A stretch of DNA of 64,000 nt from Promicromonospora sp. MEB111 (GTDB taxonomy: Bacteria > Actinomycetota > Actinomycetes > Actinomycetales > Cellulomonadaceae): positions 1-64,000 of the forward strand of contig NZ_JARVSD010000012.1 of assembly GCF_030209445.1 (NCBI RefSeq), read 5' to 3'. Shown here in pieces: positions 1 through 8,567 of this stretch. Within the stretch, counting starts at the first letter, position 1. The number at the start of each line of letters is the position of its first letter. The translations under genes were made by a program, and so were the position numbers. The notes under the pieces are model-generated. The model was not told the origin of the DNA. It saw only the letters and a program-made list of their open reading frames with translations, and made no database searches.

Positions 1-81
1 GAGCACGCCCACACCGAAGAGCACGCCCACACCGAAGAGCACGCCCACACCGAAGAGCACGCCCACACCGAAGAGCACGCC
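1..81 (+). repeat. 18-bp tandem repeat coding for His-rich EHAHTE units
   Basis: The window opens with an 18-bp unit (gagcacgcccacaccgaa) repeated four times exactly, followed by a half unit. It is in frame with the ATPase that follows and encodes tandem EHAHTE hexapeptides. The array may continue upstream of the window edge. It continues into a less regular His/Asp/Ser-rich stretch up to about base 190. Exact repetition at the nucleotide level means unit number can change by slippage. Confidence 0.95.
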
Positions 82-2184
82 GGTCATGACCAGCACTCCG
101 GTCACGACCAGCACTCCGGCCGCGACGTGCACGCCGGCCACGACGAGCACTCCGGCCACATGGGCCACGCCGGTCACGGCGACCACGTCGGCCAGTTCCG
201 GCGGCTGTTCTGGATCATGCTCGTGCTGGCGGTGCCGGTCGTCGCGTTCTCCGGCATGTTCGCGATGATCCTGGGCTACGAGCTGCCCGACGCCGCCTGG
301 GTCACGGCGATCCCGCCGGTGCTCGGCACCGTCATGTACGTCTGGGGCGGCTCGCCGTTCCTCACCGGCGCCGTCTCCGAGCTGCGCTCCCGCAAGCCCG
401 GGATGATGCTGCTGATCGGCCTCGCGATCACGGTCGCGTTCGTCGCGTCGCTGGGCGCCAGCCTGGGGCTGCTCGACCACCAGCTCGACTTCTGGTGGGA
501 GCTGGCGCTCCTCATCGTGATCATGCTGCTGGGCCACTGGATCGAGATGCGCTCGCTCGCGCAGACGACGTCGGCCCTGGACTCGCTGGCGGCGCTGCTG
601 CCGGACGAGGCCGAGCGGGTCGACGGTGACCAGGTCGTCAAGGTCGCGCCGGGCGACCTGGTGGTCGGCGACGTCGTCGTGGTGCGGCCGGGCGGGAGCG
701 TCCCCGCCGACGGCCGCGTCGTCGACGGCCGGGCGGAGATGGACGAGTCCATGGTGACGGGGGAGTCACGCACCGTCCCGCGCGGCCCCGGCGAACCGGT
801 GACCGCCGGCACGGTCGCCACCGACTCCGGCCTGCGCATCGAGGTGACCGCCACCGGCGACGACACAGCCCTGGCCGGCATCCAGCGGCTGGTCGCCGAG
901 GCCCAGGCCTCGTCCTCGCGCGCGCAGCGCCTCGCCGACACCGCCGCGGGCTGGCTGTTCTGGTTCGCGCTGGGCGCCGCGGCGGTCACCGCCGTCGTCT
1001 GGTCGCTCGCCGGGCTGCCCGACGACGCCGTGATCCGCACCGTGACCGTGCTCGTCATCGCCTGCCCCCACGCCCTGGGCCTCGCGATCCCGCTCGTCGT
1101 GTCGATCGCCACCGAGCGCGCCGCCCGCGGCGGCGTGCTCGTCAAGGACCGACTGGCGCTGGAGAGCATGCGCACCGTCGACACCGTGCTGTTCGACAAG
1201 ACCGGCACGCTGACCAAGGGCGAGCCCACGGTCGCCGACGTCCAGCCGGCCGACATCCAGCCCGCCGGCGAGTCCGGTGAGCCCGGCGAGCCCGGCCAGG
1301 GCAGCCTCGACGCCGGCACGCTGCTGGCGCTCGCAGCGGCCGCCGAGTCGGACAGCGAGCACCCGCTGGCCCGGGCGATCGTGCGGGCGGCGCAGGAGCG
1401 GGGTCTCACGGTCCCGCGTGCCACCGGGTTCGCGTCGTCGCCCGCCGTGGGTGTGACGGCGACCGTGGACGGCCACGAGGTCCGCGTCGGCGGGCCGCGC
1501 CTGCTGGAGGAGAACCGGCAGGACGAGCTGGCGGTGGCGCACGCCTGGCGCAAGGACGGCGCGATCATCCTGCACGTGCTGCGCGACGGCGTGGTGGCCG
1601 GCGCGATCAAGCTCGCCGACGAGGTGCGGGCCGAGTCCGCGGACGCCGTCCGTGCCCTGCACGACCGGGGCGTCCAGGTGGTCATGATCACCGGCGACGC
1701 CGAGGCCGTGGCCCGTTCGGTGGCCGACGAGCTCGGTGTGGACCGGTTCTTCGCCGGCGTCCGGCCGGAGGACAAGTCCGCCAAGGTGGCGCAGCTCCAG
1801 GCCGAGGGCCGCAAGGTCGCGATGGTCGGCGACGGCGTGAACGACGCCCCGGCGCTCGCCCAGGCCGACGTCGGCATCGCGATCGGTGCCGGCACCGACG
1901 TGGCCATCGCGTCCGCGGGCGTGATCCTCGCCAGCGACGACCCCCGGTCCGTGCTGTCCGTGATCGAGCTGTCGCGGGCCAGCTACCGCAAGATGAAGCA
2001 GAACCTGTGGTGGGCGGCCGGGTACAACCTGATCTCGGTGCCCCTGGCCGCGGGCGTGCTGGCGCCGATCGGCTTCGTGATGCCGATGTCCGCGGGCGCC
2101 GTGCTGATGTCGCTGTCGACCGTGGTCGTGGCGCTCAACGCCCAGCTCCTGCGCCGCCTCGACCTCCGTCCGGGACGGCAGTAG
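1..2184 (+). CDS. copB: CopB-type P1B copper/silver-transporting ATPase (5' end outside window)
   Basis: The reading frame is open to the first base, so the true start is upstream; a GTG at 127 is only an internal candidate. Visible are a His-rich N-terminus (EHAHTE repeats, then GHDQHSG-like units), membrane segments, the actuator motif MVTGES (about base 750), the intramembrane CPH motif (1063-1071) that marks CopB-like transporters instead of the CPC of CopA, the phosphorylated Asp in DKTGT (1195), the SEHPLA nucleotide-binding motif and the hinge GDGVNDAP (about 1830). The family uses ATP to expel Cu(+), Cu(2+) or Ag(+) across the membrane. No CXXC N-terminal domain is present in the visible part. 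Only the substrate metal is uncertain. Confidence 0.93.
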   Translation, partial: EHAHTEEHAHTEEHAHTEEHAHTEEHAGHDQHSGHDQHSGRDVHAGHDEHSGHMGHAGHGDHVGQFRRLFWIMLVLAVPVVAFSGMFAMILGYELPDAAWVTAIPPVLGTVMYVWGGSPFLTGAVSELRSRKPGMMLLIGLAITVAFVASLGASLGLLDHQLDFWWELALLIVIMLLGHWIEMRSLAQTTSALDSLAALLPDEAERVDGDQVVKVAPGDLVVGDVVVVRPGGSVPADGRVVDGRAEMDESMVTGESRTVPRGPGEPVTAGTVATDSGLRIEVTATGDDTALAGIQRLVAEAQASSSRAQRLADTAAGWLFWFALGAAAVTAVVWSLAGLPDDAVIRTVTVLVIACPHALGLAIPLVVSIATERAARGGVLVKDRLALESMRTVDTVLFDKTGTLTKGEPTVADVQPADIQPAGESGEPGEPGQGSLDAGTLLALAAAAESDSEHPLARAIVRAAQERGLTVPRATGFASSPAVGVTATVDGHEVRVGGPRLLEENRQDELAVAHAWRKDGAIILHVLRDGVVAGAIKLADEVRAESADAVRALHDRGVQVVMITGDAEAVARSVADELGVDRFFAGVRPEDKSAKVAQLQAEGRKVAMVGDGVNDAPALAQADVGIAIGAGTDVAIASAGVILASDDPRSVLSVIELSRASYRKMKQNLWWAAGYNLISVPLAAGVLAPIGFVMPMSAGAVLMSLSTVVVALNAQLLRRLDLRPGRQ

Positions 2185-2211
2185 CAGCGGCGGGAGCTGC
2201 GAGAACGCCTG

Positions 2212-2240
2212 TTGACCTGGTCCGGTGCGCCGCCTAGCCT
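2212..2240 (+). promoter_or_regulatory. Candidate promoter for the GH97 gene
   Basis: TTGACC (2212-2217) and TAGCCT (2235-2240) are separated by 17 bp, a good match to a housekeeping sigma promoter. Transcription would start near 2247 and leave a roughly 115-nt leader made almost wholly of the repeats below. The spacer is itself the left arm of the inverted repeat at 2219-2260, so the hairpin and the promoter overlap. Confidence 0.5.
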
Positions 2241-2260
2241 TCTGGGCGGCGCACCGGACC
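2219..2260. terminator. 16-bp perfect inverted repeat after the copper ATPase gene
   Basis: GGTCCGGTGCGCCGCC (2219-2234) is perfectly inverted at 2245-2260 with a 10-nt loop. It lies 35 bp after the ATPase stop and has no T-run. It could end ATPase transcription and, because a promoter is embedded in it, could also influence initiation of the downstream gene. Confidence 0.55.
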
Positions 2261-2349
2261 GACGTCGGCACCGGGCCGGACCCGGCACCGGACCGACGTC
2301 GGCACCGGGCCGGACCCGGCACCGGATCGACGTCGGCACCCGATCGAAG
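2251..2349 (+). repeat. 34-bp tandem repeat in the leader of the GH97 gene
   Basis: A 34-bp unit beginning gcaccggaccgacgtcgg occurs at 2251-2284 and 2285-2318 exactly, with a degenerate third copy at 2319-2349. Each copy contains the palindrome CCGACGTCGG (2259-2268, 2293-2302, and TCGACGTCGG at 2327-2336), so three potential dyad sites stand 34 bp apart between the candidate promoter and the ribosome-binding site. It has no spacers and is not a CRISPR array. Confidence 0.85.
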
Positions 2350-2363
2350 TCAAGGGAGACCTC

Positions 2364-5093
2364 GTGAAGCTCGTACCAGCGTTCCGTCCTGCTCTCCATC
2401 TGGTGACAGCGGTGTCAGCCGTTGCCCTCGTCGCGAGCGGCCTCGTCGTCGCCGGCAGCGCGACCGCCGCCCCGGCGGGCGGTACCGGCCCGGACCCGAC
2501 GGGCGGGACGGCGTCGAGCTGGCGGGTGGAGGGCCCGCGCGGCTCGCACCTGGACGGGCTGCTGCGCCTGGACGCCGCCGGGCAGGTGGCGCTCGACGTG
2601 CTCGCCGACGGCGACACGGTGCTCTCGGCCACGCGGCTGGGCCTGCGGGGCAGCGACGGCGACCTGACCACCGGCCTGACGTTCGCCGGTCGGCAGGACC
2701 GCACGGTCTCGGACACCTACTCCATGAGCACCGGCAAGCGCGAGCGCCGCGGCTACACCCACCGGGAGTCGGTCTTCACGTTCGCCGACCCGGTGGGCGC
2801 ACGGCTGCGGATCGCGGTCCGCGTGTCCGACGACGGCGTCGCCTACCGCTACCTGCTGGACGGGCCGGGCGAGCACCGGGTCGACGACGAGTCCGGCGCG
2901 TGGGAGCCGGCCGCGGACGGCCCGGCGTGGATGCAGCGCTCCTACGCCGTCAACTACGAGGCGGAGTGGAGCACCACGACCGCCGCGGCGGGCAACGGTT
3001 CCGGCAGCGTCGGGTACCCGGTGCTGTTCGGGCAGGGCGACCGGGACGTGCTGGTCACGGAGGCCGACCTGCACGGCGACTACTCGGGCTCGCACCTGAC
3101 GCACGAGGCCGGCTCGCTGCGCTACGGCGTCGACCTCTTCGAGGGGCGCCCCGTCACCACGACCGGCGACCTGTCCACCCCGTGGCGGGTCGCGATCGTC
3201 GGTGACCTGGCCGGCGTCGTCGGCTCCACGCTGGTGGACGACCTCGCCACACCCGCCGCCCTGGACCCGGGCGCGGACTGGATCCGGCCCGGCCGGTCGA
3301 GCTGGAGCTGGCTGACCGACGGGAGCAGCCCGCGGGACGAGGCGCGCCAGCGGGACTTCGTCGACCTGTCCGCGCGCAACGGCTGGGAGTACGTGCTGCT
3401 CGACGAGGGCTGGGACGCGAGCTGGGTGCCGCGCACGGTCCGCTACGCGCACACCCGCGGCGTCGACGTGATCGTCTGGTTCCACAGCCGGGACCTGCGC
3501 ACGCAGGAGCAGCGCGACGAGTGGCTGCCGCGGCTGAGGTCGTGGGGCGTGAGCGGCATCAAGGTGGACTTCATGGACTCCGACTCGCAGGAGATCCACC
3601 AGTGGTACGACGACGTGGCGCGCGACACCGCCCGGTACGAGCTGATGGTCAACTTCCACGGCGCCGCGCTGCCCACCGGCATGCAGCGCACCTGGCCGCA
3701 CATCATGAGCTACGAGGCCGTGCGCGGCATGGAGAACGGGATCAGCCCCGAGCGCAGCCTCATCGTGCCGTTCACGCGCAACGTGCTGGCGTCGATGGAC
3801 TTCACGCCCGTGGTGTTCTCCCGCGACAACGACAGGACGTCCAAGGCGCAGCAGGCCGCGATGGCGGTCGTCTACGAGTCGGGCTGGCAGCACATCTCGG
3901 ACAAGCCCGAGGGGTACGACGACGAGCCGAACGCGCTGCCGTTCCTGCGGGACCTCCCCACGACCTGGGACGAGGTGCGGCTGCTCAGCGGCACGCCCGG
4001 GCGGGACGCGGTGCTCGCACGCCGCTCCGGGGACCGGTGGTTCGTGGGCGGCATGCGCGCGGGCTCCGGCGACCCGCTGCTGCTCCCGCTGGCGGGCCTG
4101 GCGCGGGGGTCCAAGGTGGTCGTCGACCTGCTGACGGACGACGGCGCGAACGGGTCGGCCACCGTGCACTCCACGGTGCGCACCACGGCCGCGGACACGC
4201 TGCGGATCCCGACGGCGGACAACGGCGGCTTCGTGGCCGTCGTGTGCGCGGCGACCGGGGGCCGGGAGTCGTGCCTGGACCCGGTCGAGGCGCGGCCGGA
4301 CGCCACGATCACGGTCGACCCGGAGCAGGCCGACGTCGAGCCCGGCAGCACCGTGGCCGTGACGGCCGCGTTCGCGGTGGCGGACCGCGACGTCACGCGC
4401 GTGCGCCTGACGCCCGACCTGCCCACGGGCTGGTCCGCGGACCAGGGCACCCGCACCGTGGCGCGGCTCGCCGCCGGGCAGACCGCGCGCTTCACCTGGC
4501 AGGTCCGGGTGCCCGCCGACGGCGCGACGGGCACGTTCGAGGTGCCGGTCGACGTCGACTACCGGGCCGGCGGCGGCGACCACGTCGCCGCGAACCAGGC
4601 CACCCTGTGGGTCACGCCGCCCGCCCCGGCGGGGAACCCTTACGTCTCCGACCTCGACTGGACCGAGCAGAGCAACGGCTACGGCCCGGTCGAGCGCGAT
4701 CGGTCCAACGGCGAGGCCGCAGGCGGTGACGGCGCGCCGCTGCGGATAGCGGGCACCACCTACGCCAAGGGCATCGGCATGCACGCGACCGGGTCGGTGA
4801 CCGGGTGGCTCGGCGGCGCCTGCACGGCGTTGACGGCCGTGGTCGGGATCGACGACGAGGTGCTCGACAAGCCCGGTGACACCGGCGTCGGCTCCGTGCG
4901 GTTCGCCGTCTACGGCGACGGTGTGCTGCTCACCGAGACGCCGGTCCTGTCCAACGACGACGGCGGTGTGCCGCTCGACGTCGACGTCACCGGCGTGCGC
5001 CGCCTGCGCCTGGTCGCCGACGAGGGGCCGGACGGCAAGAACTTCGACCACGCCGACTGGGCCGACGCCCGCGTCGAGTGCGGGCAGGGCTGA
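2364..5093 (+). CDS. Secreted GH97 glycosidase with NEW3 and NPCBM modules (retaining, alpha-galactosidase-type active site)
   Basis: The GTG start follows a purine-rich site (aagggaga). Residues 1-36 form a signal peptide ending in an Ala-rich cleavage region. A GH97 N-terminal beta-sandwich (about 50-270) precedes a TIM barrel. The motif KVDFMDSD places Asp402 where retaining GH97 alpha-galactosidases carry their nucleophile, and Glu451 in SYEAVRGMEN matches the acid/base. About 655-755 is an NPCBM-associated NEW3 domain and about 765-905 an NPCBM galactose-binding-like module (YAKGIGMHATG). It should release alpha-linked galactose or a similar sugar from polysaccharide outside the cell. 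Exact substrate is inferred only. Confidence 0.88.
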   Translation: MKLVPAFRPALHLVTAVSAVALVASGLVVAGSATAAPAGGTGPDPTGGTASSWRVEGPRGSHLDGLLRLDAAGQVALDVLADGDTVLSATRLGLRGSDGDLTTGLTFAGRQDRTVSDTYSMSTGKRERRGYTHRESVFTFADPVGARLRIAVRVSDDGVAYRYLLDGPGEHRVDDESGAWEPAADGPAWMQRSYAVNYEAEWSTTTAAAGNGSGSVGYPVLFGQGDRDVLVTEADLHGDYSGSHLTHEAGSLRYGVDLFEGRPVTTTGDLSTPWRVAIVGDLAGVVGSTLVDDLATPAALDPGADWIRPGRSSWSWLTDGSSPRDEARQRDFVDLSARNGWEYVLLDEGWDASWVPRTVRYAHTRGVDVIVWFHSRDLRTQEQRDEWLPRLRSWGVSGIKVDFMDSDSQEIHQWYDDVARDTARYELMVNFHGAALPTGMQRTWPHIMSYEAVRGMENGISPERSLIVPFTRNVLASMDFTPVVFSRDNDRTSKAQQAAMAVVYESGWQHISDKPEGYDDEPNALPFLRDLPTTWDEVRLLSGTPGRDAVLARRSGDRWFVGGMRAGSGDPLLLPLAGLARGSKVVVDLLTDDGANGSATVHSTVRTTAADTLRIPTADNGGFVAVVCAATGGRESCLDPVEARPDATITVDPEQADVEPGSTVAVTAAFAVADRDVTRVRLTPDLPTGWSADQGTRTVARLAAGQTARFTWQVRVPADGATGTFEVPVDVDYRAGGGDHVAANQATLWVTPPAPAGNPYVSDLDWTEQSNGYGPVERDRSNGEAAGGDGAPLRIAGTTYAKGIGMHATGSVTGWLGGACTALTAVVGIDDEVLDKPGDTGVGSVRFAVYGDGVLLTETPVLSNDDGGVPLDVDVTGVRRLRLVADEGPDGKNFDHADWADARVECGQG

Positions 5094-5167
5094 CGTTCAG
5101 CGAGTGTTCAGCCGGCCGCCGTGTGCGCTTCGCCCCGGCGGCCGGCCGCACCACCAGAGTCGGGTCC

Positions 5168-6646
5168 ATGAACTCACGCATCCGTACCCGCGTCGGGGCC
5201 GTCGTCACCACGGCCGCGCTGGTGCTGTCCGGGGCCGTCGCCGTGGCCGGCGCGCAGGCCGAGTCCCAGGCCGACCTCCAGGCGGGCTCCGTTGCGGCGT
5301 CGGCCGCTCCGGCCGCGTTCGGCGGCGCGGGCCACGGCGGCGGCACCCCCGCCGAACGCGCCTACCGCGACCTGCTGGACCACGGCCCGGACGCCAAGGT
5401 CCTCACCGCGGCCCACCGCGCGCAGTGGCGCGCGGCCCCCGAGAACAGCGCCCCCGCGATCCTGGCCGCGTTCGCAGACGGCGCGGAGATCGTCGAGCTG
5501 GACGTCCAGCTCACCGCCGACGGCGTCCCCGTACTCATGCACGACACGACCGTGGACCGCACCACGAACGGGACCGGCCGCGTGGACAGCCTCACGCTGG
5601 AGCAGATCGAGGGCCTGCGGCTGCGCGAGGGCCTCGGCGGCGCGCAGGCCGCGCTCACCGACGAGCGGGTCCCCACGCTGGAGCAGGCGATGCGGCTCGC
5701 GAAGGACCGCGGCCTGGTCAACCTCGACAAGGGCTGGCCGTTCCGCGCGGAGATCTGGGACGTGCTGGTCGAGACGGGCACGGTCCGCAACGGCCTGTTC
5801 AAGTCGGACGCGCCCGTGGACCAGGTCCAGGAGTTCCGGGCCACGCACCGCGGCGCCGTCTACATGCACATGGTCACGGACGCGAACCTTGCGGACGTCG
5901 AGAAGTTCGGCGACGACCAGCCCGTGGCCTACGAGGTCAACTTCGACAGCACGGCCGACGCCGTCGCCCGCCGCCCGTTCCTGGACCGCGTCGCGAGCGG
6001 GAGCCGCGTCTGGAGCAACACGATGTGGAACGGGCTGTCCGAGCGGATGACCGACGAGGCGTCGCTGATCGACCCGCTGCGCGGCTGGCAGGCGCTGGTC
6101 GAGGGTTACCACACGACGATCTTCCAGACGGACGACGTCGAGAAGCTGGAGCGCTGGCTGCGCACGGGCGAGGGCGACCCGCTGCCGCGCGGCGCCGTCC
6201 GCGTCCAGGCGGAGGACTTCCTGCCCGGCGAGGGCGTCGGTTACCACGACCTGGAGCCCGCCAACCGCAGCAACCTGCAGATGCGCCCGGGCGAGGGTGT
6301 GGACATCCAGGACCTGGACGGGGCCGTCAGCCTCGGCTGGATGCGCGGCGGCGAGTGGCTCACCTACTCCGTCGAGGTGCCGAGGACCGGCGAGTACGAG
6401 GTCGCGGTGCGCGCGTCGTCGCCGTACTCGCCCGCCGGGACGTACACCGTGTCGTTCGACGACGGCGCGCCGAGCGCCCGGGTCGACGTCCGGAACACGA
6501 CCAGCCACGCGAAGCAGGTGCTCCAGCCCAGTGGCGTCACGCAGCGCCTCACGAAGGGCACGCACACGCTGCGCATCGCCCTGCCTGAGGACGCGTACCA
6601 GAACTGGAACCTGGACCGCATCGAGCTCACCCCGGTCTCGCGCTGA
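5168..6646 (+). CDS. Secreted glycerophosphodiester phosphodiesterase with C-terminal CBM6-like module
   Basis: ATG 5168 begins a clear signal peptide (MNSRIRTRVGAVVTTAALVLSG). An in-frame codon at 5078 lies inside the preceding gene and would spoil the signal. The GDPD core shows the HRAQWRAAPENS motif with catalytic His, GAEIVELDVQLTADGVPV with metal-binding Glu/Asp, and MHDTTVDRTTNG. From about residue 350 comes a galactose-binding-like beta-sandwich (VQAEDF, GEWLTYSVEVP, WNLDRIEL) typical of CBM6/CBM35. The enzyme would hydrolyse glycerophosphodiesters outside the cell, possibly teichoic acid or phospholipid fragments; the CBM suggests tethering to a glycan surface. Confidence 0.85.
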   Translation: MNSRIRTRVGAVVTTAALVLSGAVAVAGAQAESQADLQAGSVAASAAPAAFGGAGHGGGTPAERAYRDLLDHGPDAKVLTAAHRAQWRAAPENSAPAILAAFADGAEIVELDVQLTADGVPVLMHDTTVDRTTNGTGRVDSLTLEQIEGLRLREGLGGAQAALTDERVPTLEQAMRLAKDRGLVNLDKGWPFRAEIWDVLVETGTVRNGLFKSDAPVDQVQEFRATHRGAVYMHMVTDANLADVEKFGDDQPVAYEVNFDSTADAVARRPFLDRVASGSRVWSNTMWNGLSERMTDEASLIDPLRGWQALVEGYHTTIFQTDDVEKLERWLRTGEGDPLPRGAVRVQAEDFLPGEGVGYHDLEPANRSNLQMRPGEGVDIQDLDGAVSLGWMRGGEWLTYSVEVPRTGEYEVAVRASSPYSPAGTYTVSFDDGAPSARVDVRNTTSHAKQVLQPSGVTQRLTKGTHTLRIALPEDAYQNWNLDRIELTPVSR

Positions 6647-6658
6647 CGCGAAACCCCC

Positions 6659-6708
6659 CACGTGTCAGACGTACACGTCACCAGAGGGACCTGTACGTCT
6701 GACACGTG
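6659..6708. terminator. 17-bp perfect inverted repeat after the GDPD gene
   Basis: CACGTGTCAGACGTACA (6659-6675) is perfectly inverted at 6692-6708 with a 16-nt loop, 12 bp after the GDPD stop. There is no T-run. It probably ends or protects the upstream transcript. Its sequence is unrelated to the other hairpins of this window. Confidence 0.6.
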
Positions 6709-6753
6709 CGGCGCGGTGCTCGGGCGGGCCGTCGGATTGCATAGGCTTCGGAC

Positions 6754-6798
6754 ATGACGACACATCGACCGGAGCGGGGTGCGCCGTGGGTGGCCTGA
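6754..6798 (+). other. Possible leaderless 14-codon upstream ORF coupled to the DUF808 gene
   Basis: A -10-like TAGGCT (6742-6747) lies 6 nt before ATG 6754, the spacing seen at many leaderless starts here. The frame encodes a 14-aa peptide (MTTHRPERGAPWVA) whose TGA (6796-6798) overlaps the in-frame ATG 6798 of the DUF808 gene as TGATG. Translation could thus be coupled. The alternative is that the transcript starts here and the DUF808 gene uses the GTG at 6786. Confidence 0.3.
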
Positions 6799-7745
6799 TG
6801 GGACTGCTGGACGACATCGCCGCGCTGGCAAAGCTCGCGGCGGCGTCCATCGACGACGTCGGCGCAGCCACGGGCCGTGCGACCGCCAAGGCGGCGGGCG
6901 TCGTCGTGGACGACACCGCCGTGACCCCGCAGTACCTGCGCAGCGTCGCGGCGCAGCGCGAGCTGCCGATCGTCAAGAAGATCGCGATCGGCTCGATCCG
7001 CAACAAGCTGATCTTCATCCTCCCGGCCGCGCTGCTGCTCAGCCAGTTCCTGCCGTGGCTGCTGCCGATCGTGCTGATGATCGGCGGCACGTACCTCGCC
7101 TACGAGGGCGCCGAGAAGATCTGGCACAAGATCTCCGGCCACAGCAAGGAGACGGTGCTCGCCACGGAGGTCAGCCCGGAGGCCGAGAAGAAGCTGGTTG
7201 CCGGCGCCATCCGCACCGACCTGATCCTGTCGGCCGAGATCATGGTGATCGCCCTGGACGAGGTGGCCGACGAGACCTTCTGGTCCCGGCTCCTCATCCT
7301 CGTCGTGGTCGCGTTCGTCATCACGATCATCGTCTACGGCGTCGTCGCGGCGATCGTGAAGATGGACGACGTCGGGCTGCGGCTCGCCGAGCGCGACTCC
7401 GGGTTCTCCCAGTCCCTGGGCCGCGGCCTGGTCAAGGCGATGCCGCGCGTGCTCGCCGTCATCTCCGTGGTCGGCACCGTCGCGATGCTCTGGGTGGGCG
7501 GGCACATCCTGCTCGTCAACCTCGGTGCGGACGGCACGGGCTGGATCCCCTGGCCCTACGAGTGGGTGCACCACCTCGAGGTGGTCATCCACGACGGCGC
7601 CGGGGCGCTCGGCGGCACCCTCGGCTGGCTGTTCAACACCCTCTGCTCGGCCGTGGTCGGCCTCGTGGTCGGCGCCGTCGTGGTGGCCGTGCTGCACCTG
7701 CTGCCGTCCCGGAAGAAGACGGCGGACGCCCCGGCGGCGCACTGA
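6786..7745 (+). CDS. DUF808 (YedI-like) integral membrane protein
   Basis: Residues such as GGLMGLLDDIAALAK and KKIAIGSIRNKL followed by a hydrophobic segment and MIGGTYLAYEGAEKI are characteristic of the DUF808/YedI family of inner-membrane proteins, whose function is unknown. Several further hydrophobic segments follow. I chose GTG 6786 because the N-terminus then begins GGL-x-LLDD as in relatives; ATG 6798 is an alternative that would overlap the stop of a short upstream ORF. The gene stands alone between the GDPD gene and a convergent acetyltransferase. Confidence 0.82.
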   Translation: MGGLMGLLDDIAALAKLAAASIDDVGAATGRATAKAAGVVVDDTAVTPQYLRSVAAQRELPIVKKIAIGSIRNKLIFILPAALLLSQFLPWLLPIVLMIGGTYLAYEGAEKIWHKISGHSKETVLATEVSPEAEKKLVAGAIRTDLILSAEIMVIALDEVADETFWSRLLILVVVAFVITIIVYGVVAAIVKMDDVGLRLAERDSGFSQSLGRGLVKAMPRVLAVISVVGTVAMLWVGGHILLVNLGADGTGWIPWPYEWVHHLEVVIHDGAGALGGTLGWLFNTLCSAVVGLVVGAVVVAVLHLLPSRKKTADAPAAH

Positions 7746-7764
7746 CGTCAGGGGCGCACCGGGC

Positions 7765-8538
7765 TCAGGCGGCCGGGGTGCGTACCATCCCGAACTCGTT
7801 GCGGCGACGCAGCACGAACCCGAGGCTCTCGTAGAGCCGGATCGCGTTCGTGTTGCCCGCCGCGGCGTGCAGCATGGCCCGCGCGCCGCGCTCGCGGACG
7901 GCGTGCACGACGTCGAGCACCAGCCGCGTGGCCAGACCCTGGCCGCGGAACCGCTCGTCCGTGGCGACCGCGCTGATCTCGGTCCAGCCGGCGGGCCGCA
8001 GCCGCTCGCCGGCCATGGCCGCGAGCTCGCCGTCACGCCGGATGCCGACGTACCGGCCCATCTCGTGGGTGCGGGGCAGGAACGGCCCGGGCTTCGCACG
8101 GGACACGAGGTCCATCATCTCGGGGACGTCGGCGGCGCCCAGGACCACGGCCTCGGCGTCGGGCCTGCCCTGGACGCGCTCGGTCTCGACGAGCTGCACG
8201 CCGCCGAACACGTCGCCGCGCACCCAGCCGGCCGGCAGGGCGACGGACTCGGGCGGGGCGGGGAAGTCGGCGTCATACCCGACCAGGTCGACGATCGCGG
8301 CCCAGACGTCCGGGTCGTCCCAGGTGCGGACGGCGGCGAACGGCGAGACGTCCACGGGGTAGCGGCGGACGAGGTCCCCGCCCTCGGCGAGGTGGGCGTG
8401 CTCCCCGGCGAGCGACGACCAGGCGGCGTTGTCGAGCGCGGAGTAGTCGGGTGCCGAGGGGTCGGGTGCGGTGCCGCCGGAGGCGGCGTCGGTCAGGAGG
8501 CTCACGTCAATCACCAACTGGTGTCCGGCCGTGCGCAT
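7765..8538 (-). CDS. GNAT family N-acetyltransferase
   Basis: The C-terminal half carries the GNAT fold: GELAAMAGERL, then ISAVATDERFRGQGLATRLV with the acetyl-CoA pyrophosphate-binding R/Q-x-x-G-x-G/A, and NTNAIRLYESLGFV. The N-terminal 100 residues are variable and may be a substrate module. The substrate cannot be read from sequence. The start is uncertain: a GTG about nine codons downstream (VIDVSLL) is also possible. It converges on the DUF808 gene with only 19 bp between stops. Confidence 0.8.
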   Translation of the reverse strand: MRTAGHQLVIDVSLLTDAASGGTAPDPSAPDYSALDNAAWSSLAGEHAHLAEGGDLVRRYPVDVSPFAAVRTWDDPDVWAAIVDLVGYDADFPAPPESVALPAGWVRGDVFGGVQLVETERVQGRPDAEAVVLGAADVPEMMDLVSRAKPGPFLPRTHEMGRYVGIRRDGELAAMAGERLRPAGWTEISAVATDERFRGQGLATRLVLDVVHAVRERGARAMLHAAAGNTNAIRLYESLGFVLRRRNEFGMVRTPAA

Positions 8539-8567
8539 TCCGGCCCGACGCCGACCGCGGCCGCCCT

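Noticed and set aside
2251-2349. Repeats considered as a small CRISPR array
   Set aside because: Units are directly adjacent with no spacers, and no cas genes are present.
2415-5051. An 878-codon open frame opposite the first GH97 gene
   Set aside because: Low-complexity Arg/Gly/Val/His composition, no recognisable domain; antisense shadow.
7765-8538. Acetyltransferase considered as a drug-resistance gene
   Set aside because: Only generic GNAT motifs are visible; nothing marks an aminoglycoside acetyltransferase.
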